From the IMG/VR virus record IMGVR_UViG_3300046694_000073, positions 1 through 48,866 of that record: 48,866 bases of DNA. The stretch is one strand, 5' to 3'. This document shows positions 32,949 through 41,401 of the stretch, piece by piece. Every line of letters begins with the position of its first letter. Position 1 is the stretch's first letter. Made by a program: the position numbers and the translations under genes. Source of the DNA: a virus. The notes below the pieces were generated by a model. That model did not search any database, was not told the DNA's origin, and saw nothing but the letters and a program-made list of their open reading frames with translations.

Positions 32949-33757
32949 CGAGTCACACCATCCAGCTTAATATCGGCATCAGACTCTTCTTTGTGGCATT
33001 GTGTTATCAGCAGCTCGTAGAACGGTTTAAAGTTGCGCCGCCATGTTGGTTCAGTGATTTCCATTACGTCGCAGCAGATGGCCTTGCGTACTGTTTCCGC
33101 TGGCAACCTTGCATACCCTCGGCCAGAGCACTTTGGGCACTCCTTGTTAACCGGGATGCCCTGCAGTTCCGTTTGCACCTTGTCCAGCACGAAACCTTTT
33201 CCGTGACAGCGACACGCGTTGCTGACGACCTTCTTCCCGCCGCATGGTTTGCAGAGAACGCGTACCACCTCCCGCTTCGGTTTTAGGTCGTTCCCCGGCA
33301 TTGGGCTGGCAAATCGCATGAGTTGCACATCTGCGGATCTGGTCATCTGTCCCATAGCGGCTTTCATGGTGAATGTTTCAGCCTCTATGAATCCTTCCCC
33401 AGCGCAGCATTCGCATTGACGAACACTAGCAGCACTGCGTGAATAATCCTGATAAGCGAAAGTTGCGAGTATTTGCAGAACCCTTTGCTTAATATCATCA
33501 TCAAGTTCTGAGATTGCCCGACATTGCCCTGCAAGGCGCTGTGCGATTTCATAAAGCCCCTCTACTGCTTTATCTGGTGCGCTGATACCAATCTTCGCCA
33601 GATATAAATCCAGACCAATGCCGCTTTTAAGTCCTGCAAGACCTAATGCGGCCATTGCTTCACTAATGCTCAATGCGTCAGAAGCTGTTGCCCTGGGTGC
33701 GTCAGTGATATGTGGTGATTTAGGTGCGAAGTATTTTCCGATAGCTTCAAGTCTCAT
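32945..33757 (-). CDS. Q: Late antitermination protein Q (phage 82 type)
   Basis: A 270-residue protein of the Antiterm family. It has zinc-finger-like CxxC clusters: [26 protein letters not shown] and CPKCSGRGY, then a C-terminal helical region ([20 protein letters not shown]). Q binds near pR', joins the paused polymerase and lets it pass terminators in the late operon. It overlaps the phosphatase gene by 4 bases. Confidence 0.9.
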   Translation of the reverse strand: MRLEAIGKYFAPKSPHITDAPRATASDALSISEAMAALGLAGLKSGIGLDLYLAKIGISAPDKAVEGLYEIAQRLAGQCRAISELDDDIKQRVLQILATFAYQDYSRSAASVRQCECCAGEGFIEAETFTMKAAMGQMTRSADVQLMRFASPMPGNDLKPKREVVRVLCKPCGGKKVVSNACRCHGKGFVLDKVQTELQGIPVNKECPKCSGRGYARLPAETVRKAICCDVMEITEPTWRRNFKPFYELLITQCHKEESDADIKLDGVTR

Positions 33758-34419
33758 GCCTCCCCCTGCAACTGGCGTAATGTGAGATTACCGCAGTACA
33801 CGGCACCGGTATCGATGTAGCTTAGGTTCCAGTATTTGAGCGGATTCTTTGCCGGGGTATGCCCGAAGATAAACTCATCTGCACCGGTGATCTGATTGCC
33901 GATCCCGTCCCACGCATTACTGACGCGCTCACGATTCCAGATGACCTGCTCGGCGTTAACCGGTTTGCCAAACTCATATTCGTTGTGTGGATAGTCGGCG
34001 TGGCAGATGACGTATTTCTTGTCGCCAGATACCGTCTCGATAATCAGCGGAAGCTCAGCCACTTTGTGCAGCAGCGACTTCGCAAACTGTGCTTTGTCTA
34101 CATCAAGATAGAAGTACCAACTGCCGCCATTGGCTCTCCAATTGCGCTCATGAGGCGCACTGACAACGCCATCCAGCATCATCTGTTCGTGATTGCCGCG
34201 TACTGCGCGGAACCATGGGAAGGTGATTAGCTCCATGCACTCTACGTTTTCGGTACCACGGTCGATTAAGTCACCAACGGAAATAAGCAAGTCTTGCGTG
34301 GTATCGAATCCGATTTCATCCAGCTTGTTCATCAGTAGCGTGTAGCAGCCATGAAGGTCGCCGACCACCCAGATGTTTCGATAAGCGGAACCGTCTATTC
34401 GCTGATAGATTTCTGTCAT
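33754..34419 (-). CDS. Metallophosphatase of the nin region (NinI/lambda PP type)
   Basis: A 221-residue serine/threonine protein phosphatase with the three metal-binding motifs: GDLHGCY (22-28), [10 protein letters not shown] (near 50) and VRGNHEQMM (near 75). It closely follows lambda phosphatase (Orf221). Its target in infection is not established. Overlaps Q and NinG by 4 bases. Confidence 0.92.
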   Translation of the reverse strand: MTEIYQRIDGSAYRNIWVVGDLHGCYTLLMNKLDEIGFDTTQDLLISVGDLIDRGTENVECMELITFPWFRAVRGNHEQMMLDGVVSAPHERNWRANGGSWYFYLDVDKAQFAKSLLHKVAELPLIIETVSGDKKYVICHADYPHNEYEFGKPVNAEQVIWNRERVSNAWDGIGNQITGADEFIFGHTPAKNPLKYWNLSYIDTGAVYCGNLTLRQLQGEA

Positions 34420-35018
34420 GCTGCATGCTCCATTGTTCGCTTGCGTAGTTTTTCGTAATGGCGAGCCCGGCGCGTGAAGATGAATTTCACCCGCTTTAAA
34501 TACTCGATATCGAACTTGCGTGTTTTGTTGTCATGCTCAATGCGCTCTAGGCGCTCCGGGCCGATTTTCTCGATAAGGTTGATACGGAATGGAATAAGGT
34601 TGCCGGATAGCTCCCTGTTGCATCTCACGCAGCCAGCGTGGATGTTGAAAACGTTAAATCTTAAATGTGCTGCCGAGCCTCTTGAGCGGTAATGACTTGC
34701 GTCTACTGCCCCACCTCTTACCCCGTAAACCAGCGGCTTTCCGCATGCTATGCACGGCTTGCCGTAATCACGCCAAAAAATAAACCTATTAACCGCCGCC
34801 TGTGCTTCTTTGTTCCAGTCGGATGCGGTCTTGAGTTTCTCCCGTCTAACCTTCAGGCTGGCACGTTCGGCCTTGTCTTTTTTGGCTTGCTCCTTCTGCT
34901 TGCCGTGGGCAATAGCGCAAGGGATTGAGCAGGTTTTTTGGAGTGAGTTACGAGGGGTAAATTCTTCGGAGCAGATGGCGCATTTCTTAGGCTTCGGCGG
35001 CTTGTGCCTGTCAGCCAT
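34416..35018 (-). CDS. ninG: NinG recombination-associated protein
   Basis: A 200-residue protein, with a zinc finger at the N-terminus ([20 protein letters not shown]) and a C-terminal HNH-like region ([10 protein letters not shown], then [16 protein letters not shown] and [16 protein letters not shown]). Lambda NinG (Rap) is a nuclease that resolves recombination branches. I choose the second ATG, 6 bases from GGAGG; ATG 35021 lies one codon earlier. Confidence 0.9.
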   Translation of the reverse strand: MADRHKPPKPKKCAICSEEFTPRNSLQKTCSIPCAIAHGKQKEQAKKDKAERASLKVRREKLKTASDWNKEAQAAVNRFIFWRDYGKPCIACGKPLVYGVRGGAVDASHYRSRGSAAHLRFNVFNIHAGCVRCNRELSGNLIPFRINLIEKIGPERLERIEHDNKTRKFDIEYLKRVKFIFTRRARHYEKLRKRTMEHAA

Positions 35019-35161
35019 CATCTTCCTCCCCCATAGCGAAATTAGGATCGGCTTCGATTGCGTACTCACTCGCGCAGGTTTCGCAGACGTGGCTTTCATC
35101 TGGCTGCTGCTGCATTGCACTGTCGCTCGTATCTGGCTGTTTCTGTCGGGCTAAGCATCAT
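35011..35161 (-). pseudogene. ninF: NinF-like gene split in two frames
   Basis: From ATG 35161/35158 a frame reads MLSPTETARYERQCNAAAAR and stops at 35096. In another frame from 35115 comes QPDESHVCETCASEYAIEAD and an end MGEEDDG. Together these make one NinF-like protein: the typical N-terminus, the CxxC, and the acidic end before NinG. A single-base shift near a CAGCAGCAG run (35103-35113) would join them. Either a real frameshift or a sequencing slip. Confidence 0.45.
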
Positions 35162-35357
35162 CTTTCCTCTTCTGCTTGTTGTAGACAGCCCAGCTGATTG
35201 CATCAAGCTTCTTGCGTCCGGCAGCGTCGATAAGGTGAATACCTTCGTGACAGCTGTGATTGGCTTTCACATCATCTTCGAGTTGCTGCAACTGCTCGTA
35301 TGTGTGGGTTGATAGCTTGAGCCGGTTCCAGCCGAAGTTTCTCGGTAACGCTGTCAT
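35151..35357 (-). CDS. Small nin-region protein
   Basis: A 68-residue protein, MTALPRNFGWNRLKLSTHTY then QLEDDVKANHSCHEGIHLID, ending KKLDAISWAVYNKQKRKDD. It occupies the NinE-like place between NinB and NinG. ATG 35357 follows GAGG at 8 bases. Function unknown. Confidence 0.6.
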   Translation of the reverse strand: MTALPRNFGWNRLKLSTHTYEQLQQLEDDVKANHSCHEGIHLIDAAGRKKLDAISWAVYNKQKRKDDA

Positions 35358-35554
35358 TGCCAGCACCTCTGTTGATATTTATTGCTCACTCGCGGCTCAG
35401 TGCTGCCCTCAGGCAAAAGCGCCATTACTACCCAATATCTCGGGTCAGCACTTAGCGTCTTTGAGGTTTTTACGTTGCGAAGGGTGTAGCGTTGGATTAG
35501 TTCGTCGGCTTCTGCGGTTGTTACATCGTGGTGATAGAACCAGGTTTTGCGCAT
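35354..35554 (-). CDS. Small nin-region hypothetical protein
   Basis: A 66-residue protein, MRKTWFYHHDVTTAEADELI with RYTLRNVKTSKTLSADPRYW. ATG 35554 follows GGGAG at 6 bases and overlaps the NinB stop by one base. Function unknown. Confidence 0.6.
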   Translation of the reverse strand: MRKTWFYHHDVTTAEADELIQRYTLRNVKTSKTLSADPRYWVVMALLPEGSTEPRVSNKYQQRCWQ

Positions 35555-35961
35555 CAGTATCTCCCGTCGGTGAACCTCACTCCCTGCCCAGCCGCCCATG
35601 CTGTGACATATTCGATAAGGCTCGCCATGCGGCTGACGCTCATCTCTGCGCTGCTCTCACGGATGTTTACGAACTCACCCTCAATGCCCGGCACAATCTC
35701 GGCCTGCTGCTTTGTGGCGACGGCGTGACCGCTGATGAGCAATACTTTCCACTGCTCGGGTTTCAGCTTCTTGCCACACCATTCAGCCTGGCGAGCAATG
35801 TCACCCAGGAGCGCATGAAATTTTGCATTCTGTTCGAGGTTTCGTTTGTAGTCGGAGATGCGGATTGTTACGGGTCGGTCTTTGTCGGTGATGAGGGAGT
35901 TGATGATGTTTAATGCGTTCTGCCTGACTTGCTCGTCACGAAGCATCAGGGTTTGTTTCAT
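35554..35961 (-). CDS. ninB: NinB (Orf) recombination protein
   Basis: A 135-residue protein: [20 protein letters not shown], then RNLEQNAKFHALLGDIARQA and KLKPEQWKVLLISGHAVAT. This is lambda Orf/NinB, a single-strand DNA-binding recombination mediator that can replace host RecFOR. Strong match in length and sequence pattern. Confidence 0.92.
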   Translation of the reverse strand: MKQTLMLRDEQVRQNALNIINSLITDKDRPVTIRISDYKRNLEQNAKFHALLGDIARQAEWCGKKLKPEQWKVLLISGHAVATKQQAEIVPGIEGEFVNIRESSAEMSVSRMASLIEYVTAWAAGQGVRFTDGRY

Positions 35962-36136
35962 GTTTCACCTCTGAATGGCGTTGAAGAAGCACGACGACAC
36001 GCATCATCTTTTCGACAAGTTCAGGCTCGCCGAATAAGTGAGTTGGTGTGTTTTTAAGTTCAATGTAGAGGGTTTGTGCTTCGATGATGGCTTGCTGTAG
36101 GTAGTCAGGTCGTAACTGGTGGATTGTGGCTGTCAT
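35936..36136 (-). CDS. Small nin-region hypothetical protein
   Basis: A 66-residue helical protein, [25 protein letters not shown] precedes the ATG. It overlaps NinB by 26 bases and the upstream gene by 32 bases, a degree of overlap that suggests coupling. Function unknown. Confidence 0.55.
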   Translation of the reverse strand: MTATIHQLRPDYLQQAIIEAQTLYIELKNTPTHLFGEPELVEKMMRVVVLLQRHSEVKHETNPDAS

Positions 36137-36293
36137 CAGGCCTCCTGTGTGCGTCTGTCTCCGGTATCGGGAAATCGCCAGTGGGTGAGTTTTCGCAACG
36201 GATGCACCACCTATTCCAGTACGGAAGATTTGCCCGGAATCGACCTTCCTCCTTCGGAATTCCGCATCTGTCGCAACGAATTAACGTTGACAT
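36105..36293 (-). CDS. Small zinc-ribbon-like protein
   Basis: A 62-residue protein with [16 protein letters not shown] and [10 protein letters not shown]: two CxxC pairs 20 residues apart, as in a zinc ribbon. GGAG precedes the ATG. Function unknown. Confidence 0.6.
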   Translation of the reverse strand: MSTLIRCDRCGIPKEEGRFRANLPYWNRWCIRCENSPTGDFPIPETDAHRRPDDSHNPPVTT

Positions 36294-36574
36294 CAGCTAT
36301 CTCCTTTAACGGTTATGCCCGCGGCGCGGAGGGTGGCTTCGCAGTATTCGATTGCATCATCCCACACCGATTCTTCACCGTTGTCACAGTTGCACTTATC
36401 AAGCTCTACGACGATTGCAGCGCGTGATGCCTGCCAAATTAGCCATGCTATTTGCATCCTGTGCCCATCGGTGTACCTATACTCGTCACCATCGCGCATT
36501 TTCTCAAGCACGCTAACCGGAGTACCCATTAGCTCGCTGTATTCAGCTTCAAACTGCTCTCTCGCTGTTGTCAT
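36293..36574 (-). CDS. Hypothetical early protein
   Basis: A 93-residue protein, [20 protein letters not shown] then [20 protein letters not shown] and a C-terminal [17 protein letters not shown]. The [10 protein letters not shown] segment recurs in many enteric phage early proteins of unknown function. ATG 36574 follows GGAG at 9 bases and overlaps the upstream stop (ATGA). Confidence 0.6.
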   Translation of the reverse strand: MTTAREQFEAEYSELMGTPVSVLEKMRDGDEYRYTDGHRMQIAWLIWQASRAAIVVELDKCNCDNGEESVWDDAIEYCEATLRAAGITVKGDS

Positions 36575-36741
36575 GATGATGTCTCCAGTAGTGCGCGGGC
36601 CAGCCAAGCCGACCAGAACCCATATTTAATATGTGGCACCACATCAGTGTATTTTGACGATTCCAGATGCTTGTATTCGCGTTCAAACCACGCTTCAAAC
36701 TTAGCCCGCTCTTCATCAAGCTTTAGTGTTTCAGTGGTCAT
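36571..36741 (-). CDS. Small hypothetical early protein
   Basis: A 56-residue frame, MTTETLKLDEERAKFEAWFE then [17 protein letters not shown]. It has the same FEAWF...WSAWLAR pattern as other short phage proteins of the F-x-x-W-x-x-W-x-x-R type and overlaps the next gene by 4 bases. GGAGG lies upstream. Function unknown. Confidence 0.6.
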   Translation of the reverse strand: MTTETLKLDEERAKFEAWFEREYKHLESSKYTDVVPHIKYGFWSAWLARALLETSS

Positions 36742-36780
36742 AAATCCTCCATAAAATTAAGGCCCGCGTTTGCGAGCCTG

Positions 36781-37080
36781 TTATTCGTCATGGTTCCGGT
36801 AAACGCGCCACTTACCAACGCCTTCCCACTCAAATTGCCGGTTACTGATGCGCGTCCAGCTTCGACCAAAAAGTAAATCCAGATACCACTTAACCAGCGT
36901 TCGTTGGATTTCTCGAAGAGTAGGTTTGCCCCCGCAGGATTTTGAAGCACGGATGAAGCATCGAGTAATGCTGATAGCCTCTACCAGCGGCCAAATGAAC
37001 CACACCCAGATTACGAGTAGCGCGGTCAGTGCAATCAGGGCGTTCAGAACAATGCCTGATGTTATGAGATACCATGTCAT
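36781..37080 (-). CDS. Hypothetical membrane protein
   Basis: A 99-residue protein with one long hydrophobic stretch (IVLNALIALTALLVIWVWFI and on to about 34) and a positively charged C-terminal part (LREIQRTLVKWYLDLLF). Probably anchored in the inner membrane. ATG 37080 follows GGAG at 8 bases; it overlaps the upstream gene by 4 bases. Function unknown. Confidence 0.6.
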   Translation of the reverse strand: MTWYLITSGIVLNALIALTALLVIWVWFIWPLVEAISITRCFIRASKSCGGKPTLREIQRTLVKWYLDLLFGRSWTRISNRQFEWEGVGKWRVYRNHDE

Positions 37081-37352
37081 TCCCAGCACTCCTCATTGTT
37101 TCGCTCAGGCCATGTTAGCCAGACGCAGCGGTAAACGAACGGGATAAACTCACTGAAGAAAGCTTCCCACTGGTCTTGCGCAAACCCGGTAGCCTTATCG
37201 ACCATGACCTCAATTGGCGAACGGCGCGTTGGCGGGCGGGTTATTCCGGTCAAGCGCTCGAACTGGGCTATCAGCTCTTCCTCTTCCAGGCATTTATCCA
37301 GAACTGCAGCGAAACGTGGGTTGGTTAACAACTCCTGCATTGCTTCGTTCAT
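37077..37352 (-). CDS. Hypothetical protein after the helicase gene
   Basis: A 91-residue protein: MNEAMQELLTNPRFAAVLDK then FERLTGITRPPTRRSPIEVM and QDQWEAFFSEFIPFVYRCVW. No family recognised. It follows the DnaB-like gene by 2 bases and overlaps the membrane protein gene by 4. Confidence 0.6.
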   Translation of the reverse strand: MNEAMQELLTNPRFAAVLDKCLEEEELIAQFERLTGITRPPTRRSPIEVMVDKATGFAQDQWEAFFSEFIPFVYRCVWLTWPERNNEECWE

Positions 37353-37354
37353 AG

Positions 37355-38692
37355 TTATCTCCAGTCTTTTGCAGGCTCCTGCTTGCGCTCGTTTTCTGCA
37401 AACTGACGCGCTGCATCTTCCTGATCGATGTTTGTGAAATGTCCGTTACGCCAGCCCATGTAAAACGTCTTTGGCTGTCCTGAGCGGTATTTTCCAACGA
37501 TGATTTCGGCTATCCCTTTCATGCTGCTGTGGTCGTTATAAACCTCATCGCGATACGGGAAGATAATCACGTCAGCGTCCTGTTCAATCGCTCCAGAGTC
37601 CTTAAGATCAGCCAGAGTTGGTCGCTTGTCAGTTCGCCCTTCTACGCCACGGTTAAGCTGCGAAAGGAGAATTACCGGGACTTTGTTGCGAAGGGTGAAG
37701 CGCTTTAGCTTGCGGGTTATTTCTGCGATGGCGATATCGTTTCGCTCTGCCTTTGGCTTCACAATCAGGCCAAGGTAGTCAATTGCCAGAAAGCTCAGGC
37801 CGCCGTCCATATTCATTCGTTCAGCGTGGGCTATGCACTCGTCGACAGTGAACGAACCATCAAGAACATAGTTGTTCTCATCCAGCAGTGTGCCGGTTGC
37901 AACTGTGAGCCGGGTGTATTGCTCGTCAATCATATCCAGAGGGTTACGCAGTGCACCAATTGACAGGCCAGCACGGTCTGCAACGTGACGCTCAACAACC
38001 TGCATGTCGGACATCTCCATCGATATTAATAACCCTTTCCCCTTCTGCCGGCCGATTGAGTTTGCGATGTTAATTGCCAGTTCCGTCTTGCCCATGCCAG
38101 GGCGACCGGCAATGACGATCAGGTCTGTTCTGTCGAATCCGCCATAGGTGTCGTCCATCGGTTGGATACCGGTTTTCAGATACAGGCCGGACTCAGCACC
38201 CTTCATGCGGTTTTCGAGAACGGTCATGTAATCGTCAAGCAGGTCACCGATTCGACGCGGCAGCTTGTCGTTGGTTTCGAACTGAAGCTTACCGACGATA
38301 CCGCTGACTTCTGCGATCCGCTCGTTGATGTCGTGCGTACCGGCCGCGTTGAGAAGCGAAGCAGCATGGATTAACTCAGCCTCACCCTTTCGAAGCATCC
38401 AGCATTGACGAACGCGTTTAGCCCAGCCTCGGATATTGGCGGCCGACTTGCAGCGGCTGGCAACTTCCAGAACGTAATGCTTTGTGGATTCCGGTACACC
38501 CTCCTGGACAGCAAAGACCTCCAGCGGCTCAGCCTTGTTCAGCAAAGCGGTGATGGTCTGGTACATGGTACGCAGGTGGTGATTTGCAAATGCTTCGGCA
38601 GGTAGCTTCCCGATGACATCACGGCATTCGATGTGATCGCCCTGAATCATCATGGCCCCAACAAGCTGCTCTTCAAAATCGTAGCTATCCAT
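37355..38692 (-). CDS. DnaB-like replicative helicase
   Basis: A 445-residue protein. The N-terminal collar domain spans about 1-110; the RecA-like motor has Walker A GRPGMGKT (196-203), LLISMEMSD, Walker B LSFLAIDYLGLI and the DnaB signature VILLSQLNRGVEGR. The phage brings its own helicase, as P22 does with gp12, instead of a lambda P-type loader. It overlaps the initiator stop by one base. Confidence 0.93.
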   Translation of the reverse strand: MDSYDFEEQLVGAMMIQGDHIECRDVIGKLPAEAFANHHLRTMYQTITALLNKAEPLEVFAVQEGVPESTKHYVLEVASRCKSAANIRGWAKRVRQCWMLRKGEAELIHAASLLNAAGTHDINERIAEVSGIVGKLQFETNDKLPRRIGDLLDDYMTVLENRMKGAESGLYLKTGIQPMDDTYGGFDRTDLIVIAGRPGMGKTELAINIANSIGRQKGKGLLISMEMSDMQVVERHVADRAGLSIGALRNPLDMIDEQYTRLTVATGTLLDENNYVLDGSFTVDECIAHAERMNMDGGLSFLAIDYLGLIVKPKAERNDIAIAEITRKLKRFTLRNKVPVILLSQLNRGVEGRTDKRPTLADLKDSGAIEQDADVIIFPYRDEVYNDHSSMKGIAEIIVGKYRSGQPKTFYMGWRNGHFTNIDQEDAARQFAENERKQEPAKDWR

Positions 38693-39594
38693 CAGGCGCT
38701 TTCCCCCAGAATCTGGTCAATCTTCTCCTGGCGGAGCGCAGTATCAATCCCGAACCTCTTGCCTTCAGGATTTTCACCACACGCCCACTTAGTCGGCTTG
38801 TAGCCAAACTCGATGTAGCCATTCAGGAATGAGTCGATTTCTTTTGGGGTGGTGCCCAGCTCTTTGCACTGCTTCAGGTAGGATTTCCAGAGGCGCTTCA
38901 GGCCGTTTTCCGTAGTGGTGGTTACGCTGCGGATTTTCGGTAGCCCGAATGTTTCGGCTTTGCAGTTCCAGGTGTTCTTCAGTCGCTCACGATCAAACGC
39001 TGGCATTGCAGAGCGTGGATTTGTTCCAGTTGCTCTCGGGTTTGTTCCTGCCTGACGTGGTGTTAATTTTTTCTCATCTGGCAATCCCACATCGTGGGTT
39101 TGGGTATCTTTTAAATTGTCTTTGGTAAGACTGTTTAGGGTGTCGGGTGGTTTTACCCAACTTGAAACCTTTTTTTGCCCAACTTGTTGGGTGGTTTCGC
39201 CCAACATTTTAACGGGCGCTTTTTTAGTCTTATTTAGCTGCCATTTGTCGATATCGACGTTGACACTGACAAGCTTAAAACCTCCAACTTTCCTGAGATT
39301 TATAATCTTCCTGGAAGCCAGTACATTCAGCGCTGCCGCCACATCCGAATCATCAAGATCGGTCACATCCGCAAGGTAAGTATTGGTTACCTTGTCCTCT
39401 GACTTATTCCAGCCGAAGGTGCAATAGATAACCGCATCGAGTACTTGATGTTCACGACCTGCAAGCTTCAGTTTTGGCTTCAGCTTCCCGATGCTTGTCG
39501 CTATCCGAAGATAGCCATCATCAAGACTCGCCACTTTCCGCTCCACGGCCTCCTGTGGTGGCCTGTAATCAGATATCTGCCTAACGACGCCCAT
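38692..39594 (-). CDS. Replication initiator protein (lambda O/P22 gp18 type)
   Basis: A 300-residue protein. The N-terminal winged-helix domain (about 1-115) has VLDAVIYCTFGWNKSEDKV and VAAALNVLASRKIINLRKVG. A linker with iterons in its DNA follows, then a C-terminal domain (LKRLWKSYLKQCKELGTTPK). It binds iterons and loads the helicase encoded next to it. Confidence 0.85.
   Translation of the reverse strand: MGVVRQISDYRPPQEAVERKVASLDDGYLRIATSIGKLKPKLKLAGREHQVLDAVIYCTFGWNKSEDKVTNTYLADVTDLDDSDVAAALNVLASRKIINLRKVGGFKLVSVNVDIDKWQLNKTKKAPVKMLGETTQQVGQKKVSSWVKPPDTLNSLTKDNLKDTQTHDVGLPDEKKLTPRQAGTNPRATGTNPRSAMPAFDRERLKNTWNCKAETFGLPKIRSVTTTTENGLKRLWKSYLKQCKELGTTPKEIDSFLNGYIEFGYKPTKWACGENPEGKRFGIDTALRQEKIDQILGESA
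39142..39204. other. ori: Candidate replication origin with iterons inside the O-like gene
   Basis: Two 20-mers match in 17 of 20 positions: GTCGGGTGGTTTTACCCAAC (39142-39161) and GTTGGGTGGTTTCGCCCAAC (39185-39204). Each is a dyad (GTTGGG/CCCAAC). A half-copy TTTTTTTGCCCAAC lies between (39169-39182). A+T-rich runs flank them. Lambda ori is likewise iterons inside O. Confidence 0.6.
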
Positions 39595-39742
39595 CTTTCT
39601 TCATCCCTGCTTTAGCCAGTCTGTAAACGCCGATAAACCGCTCTGCGAACGGCTTACTGTTAGCCGCTGCCACGACCAAACCATCAGGTGAATCAGGGTG
39701 TCGCCGCTCTTCTTTTTCCTGGTAATTTCTACGCTTTGTCAT
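39581..39742 (-). CDS. Small basic protein between cII and the initiator
   Basis: A 53-residue protein, MTKRRNYQEKEERRHPDSPD then GLVVAAANSKPFAERFIGVY. This kind of short protein precedes the initiator gene in several lambdoid phages. It overlaps the initiator start by 14 bases. Function unknown. Confidence 0.6.
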   Translation of the reverse strand: MTKRRNYQEKEERRHPDSPDGLVVAAANSKPFAERFIGVYRLAKAGMKKDGRR

Positions 39743-39771
39743 TAGAATTACTCCTGTGAATTGATCCAGTG

Positions 39772-40089
39772 CTAAAACTCGATTGATATCTGAGAGTCGT
39801 TATCTGTTCCCGCAGATAGCGACTTTTTCTTTGTAAGCATCCTCTCTATCCTCAACAGCGAACGCGCTATATCAGACTCAGGCGCTTCAACTTCCAGCAT
39901 TGCCATTACCATGCTCATCAGCTCAAAGAAGCTGTGCTTCTGGTTTCCTGCTGCATGCTTCATGCGTGTTACTGCTGCTTCGTTCATTCCGATGAACTGG
40001 GCCAGCTTCGACTGCCCTACCACTGCCAGCTTGCTCAGAAGCTGACTCTCGATGCGCTTAGCGCTTTTGCGTTCTCTTGCAAAGTCCAT
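39772..40089 (-). CDS. cII: CII transcriptional activator
   Basis: A 105-residue protein: RKSAKRIESQLLSKLAVVGQ, helix-turn-helix QSKLAQFIGMNEAAVTRM, and FFELMSMVMAMLEVE as oligomerisation helix. CII activates pRE by binding TTGC-N6-TTGC and promotes lysogeny. That site is present over its own start (40067-40080). Confidence 0.9.
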   Translation of the reverse strand: MDFARERKSAKRIESQLLSKLAVVGQSKLAQFIGMNEAAVTRMKHAAGNQKHSFFELMSMVMAMLEVEAPESDIARSLLRIERMLTKKKSLSAGTDNDSQISIEF

Positions 40090-40099
40090 TAGTTATGAT
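40067..40099 (+). promoter_or_regulatory. pRE promoter with CII-binding site
   Basis: TTGC-GTTCTC-TTGC (40067-40080), then 13 bases, then TATGAT (40094-40099). The spacing equals lambda pRE, and the site overlaps the start of cII as in lambda. It faces cI, so CII would activate repressor synthesis. Confidence 0.8.
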
Positions 40100-40152
40100 T
40101 TCCATAGTTGAATTAAGTACGTGGCGAACCCATAGCAGGTGCCACTTGAGTT

Positions 40153-40190
40153 TCGGATGAATCACCCGAGGCCAGATCTGTTAAAGAGCG
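40153..40190 (-). promoter_or_regulatory. nutR: nutR (boxA and boxB)
   Basis: Minus strand boxA CGCTCTTTAACA (plus 40179-40190) is the perfect consensus. BoxB is a hairpin TCGGGTG-ATT-CATCCGA (plus 40153-40169). It lies directly after cro, as in lambda. Confidence 0.8.
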
Positions 40191-40200
40191 GGGTTACTGC

Positions 40201-40440
40201 TTATGCTGCTGTCAGGCGGTTAAAGGGGATGCCATCTGTTTTGTTTGGGTAATCCTCATCATTCAGCTCGTGAGGAGTTACTTGCCAGTTGGTGGCCTGT
40301 GACCAGATGATTGCCTTTCGCCCTTTAGGCTTGTACTTACCAGCAATCACCTGGCTAACAAAACCCTGGCTAACTCCAGCGCGAACCGCATACTCAGCCT
40401 GGCTAATGCCGTTATGTTTTAAGTAGTCATTCAGATTCAT
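40201..40440 (-). CDS. cro: Cro-like repressor
   Basis: A 79-residue HTH protein: MNLNDYLKHNGISQAEYAVR then AGVSQGFVSQVIAGKYKPKG. It is the first gene behind pR, opposite to cI, in the YdaS/Cro-like family. ATG 40440 follows GGAG at 6 bases. Confidence 0.85.
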   Translation of the reverse strand: MNLNDYLKHNGISQAEYAVRAGVSQGFVSQVIAGKYKPKGRKAIIWSQATNWQVTPHELNDEDYPNKTDGIPFNRLTAA

Positions 40441-40466
40441 AAAATTCTCCATTTCCGAATACCACA

Positions 40467-40525
40467 ATATTAGTGCTACTGATTTACCAAGTCAATAGTG
40501 GCACTATTTTATTAATATTAGTAAT
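40467..40525. promoter_or_regulatory. pR promoter and three operators (OR)
   Basis: pR on the minus strand: TTGACT (plus 40490-40495), 17 bases, TAATAT (plus 40467-40472). Three 15-bp operators are recognisable: ATTAGTGCTACTGAT (40469-40483), AATAGTGGCACTATT (40494-40508, a perfect palindrome around its centre) and ATTAATATTAGTAAT (40511-40525). Half-site consensus is AATAGTG. pR overlaps the first two. The third lies close to the cI start and probably regulates cI. Confidence 0.8.
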
Positions 40526-40543
40526 GCAAATAAAATGCGGGCT

Positions 40544-41269
40544 ATGGCTAAGAAAAACGTTATTACTGAAGAAGACATCCAAGTGTCGAACCGCTTAAGG
40601 CAGATATGGGATGCGAAAAAAGAACAGTTGGGGTTGAACCAAGAGAAGGCAGCTGATTTCTTTGGGTTCAGTACCCAGGCTGCTATAAGTCAATTCTTGA
40701 ATGGGAAAGCAGCAGTAAACACTGAAAATATCTTGAAATTTTCATCACTTCTGGAGGTTCAACCAGAAGAAATAAAACCTAGCATCGCGCCGCTGCTCTC
40801 ACATATAAGAGGCAATCCTGCATCTCAAGTGTTCATGAAAAGGCCAGCAGAATACCAATACCCACTCTTCACAACGGTACAGGCTGGTCAGTTTGCTGAG
40901 GTCGGCACGTTCACCGAGCGTGATGCTCAAACGTGGGTCGCTACAACTAAGAAAGCCAGCAAAGACGCATTCTGGCTAGAAGTAAACGGCCACTCAATGA
41001 CGGCACCGCAGGGCGTCAGGCCGAGTTTTCCTGAGGGTATGCTGATACTGATTGATCCTGCCGAAGACGTGGGGCCGGGAGATTTCTGTGTTGCCAGTGT
41101 TTTTGGTGATACTGAGGTGACGTTCAAGAAGTTGACGTGGGATGACGGCAAGGCATGGCTGGAGCCGCTTAACCCTAATCCGCGCTACCAGAGCATTCCA
41201 TGCAACGAAACGTGCAGGGTTGTTGGTAAGGTCGTTAAAGCGCAGTGGCCTGAGGATATCTTCGAGTAG
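40544..41269 (+). CDS. cI: CI repressor with LexA-like autoprotease domain
   Basis: A 241-residue repressor. The HTH region (about 30-60) is [20 protein letters not shown]. The C-terminal domain is very like lambda CI: cleavage at Ala114-Gly115 (TVQAGQF), Ser151 in VNGHSM, Lys195 in VTFKKL. RecA-stimulated cleavage after DNA damage should induce the prophage. I choose ATG 40544 by alignment with lambda CI; ATG 40535 is in frame 3 codons earlier. No strong ribosome site is seen for either. cI is followed by the BstA-like gene on the same strand. Confidence 0.92.
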   Translation: MAKKNVITEEDIQVSNRLRQIWDAKKEQLGLNQEKAADFFGFSTQAAISQFLNGKAAVNTENILKFSSLLEVQPEEIKPSIAPLLSHIRGNPASQVFMKRPAEYQYPLFTTVQAGQFAEVGTFTERDAQTWVATTKKASKDAFWLEVNGHSMTAPQGVRPSFPEGMLILIDPAEDVGPGDFCVASVFGDTEVTFKKLTWDDGKAWLEPLNPNPRYQSIPCNETCRVVGKVVKAQWPEDIFE

Positions 41270-41358
41270 GTGGGGTAATGCGGTCTTTGGGATAACCCCA
41301 GCAAGAAATGCTTTAGTGATTATCAATTTTAATTAACACAGCTATGGCTTCACAAATG

Positions 41359-41384
41359 GTGTTGCCGATCGGGTCAAACAACAC
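41359..41384. promoter_or_regulatory. Nested palindromes upstream of the BstA-like gene
   Basis: GTGTTG (41359-41364) and CAACAC (41379-41384) flank the perfect palindrome CCGATCGG (41365-41372). The element lies 17 bases upstream of the start. In BTP1 the self-immunity element aba lies at the 5' region of bstA; this is the candidate counterpart, by position only. Confidence 0.35.
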
Positions 41385-41401
41385 AAGGATATCAATAAGA
41401 T

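Noticed and set aside
36738-36950. Alternative frame over the membrane protein gene
   Set aside because: It overlaps 36781-37080, has no good start site, and the membrane frame has the better ribosome site and coupling.
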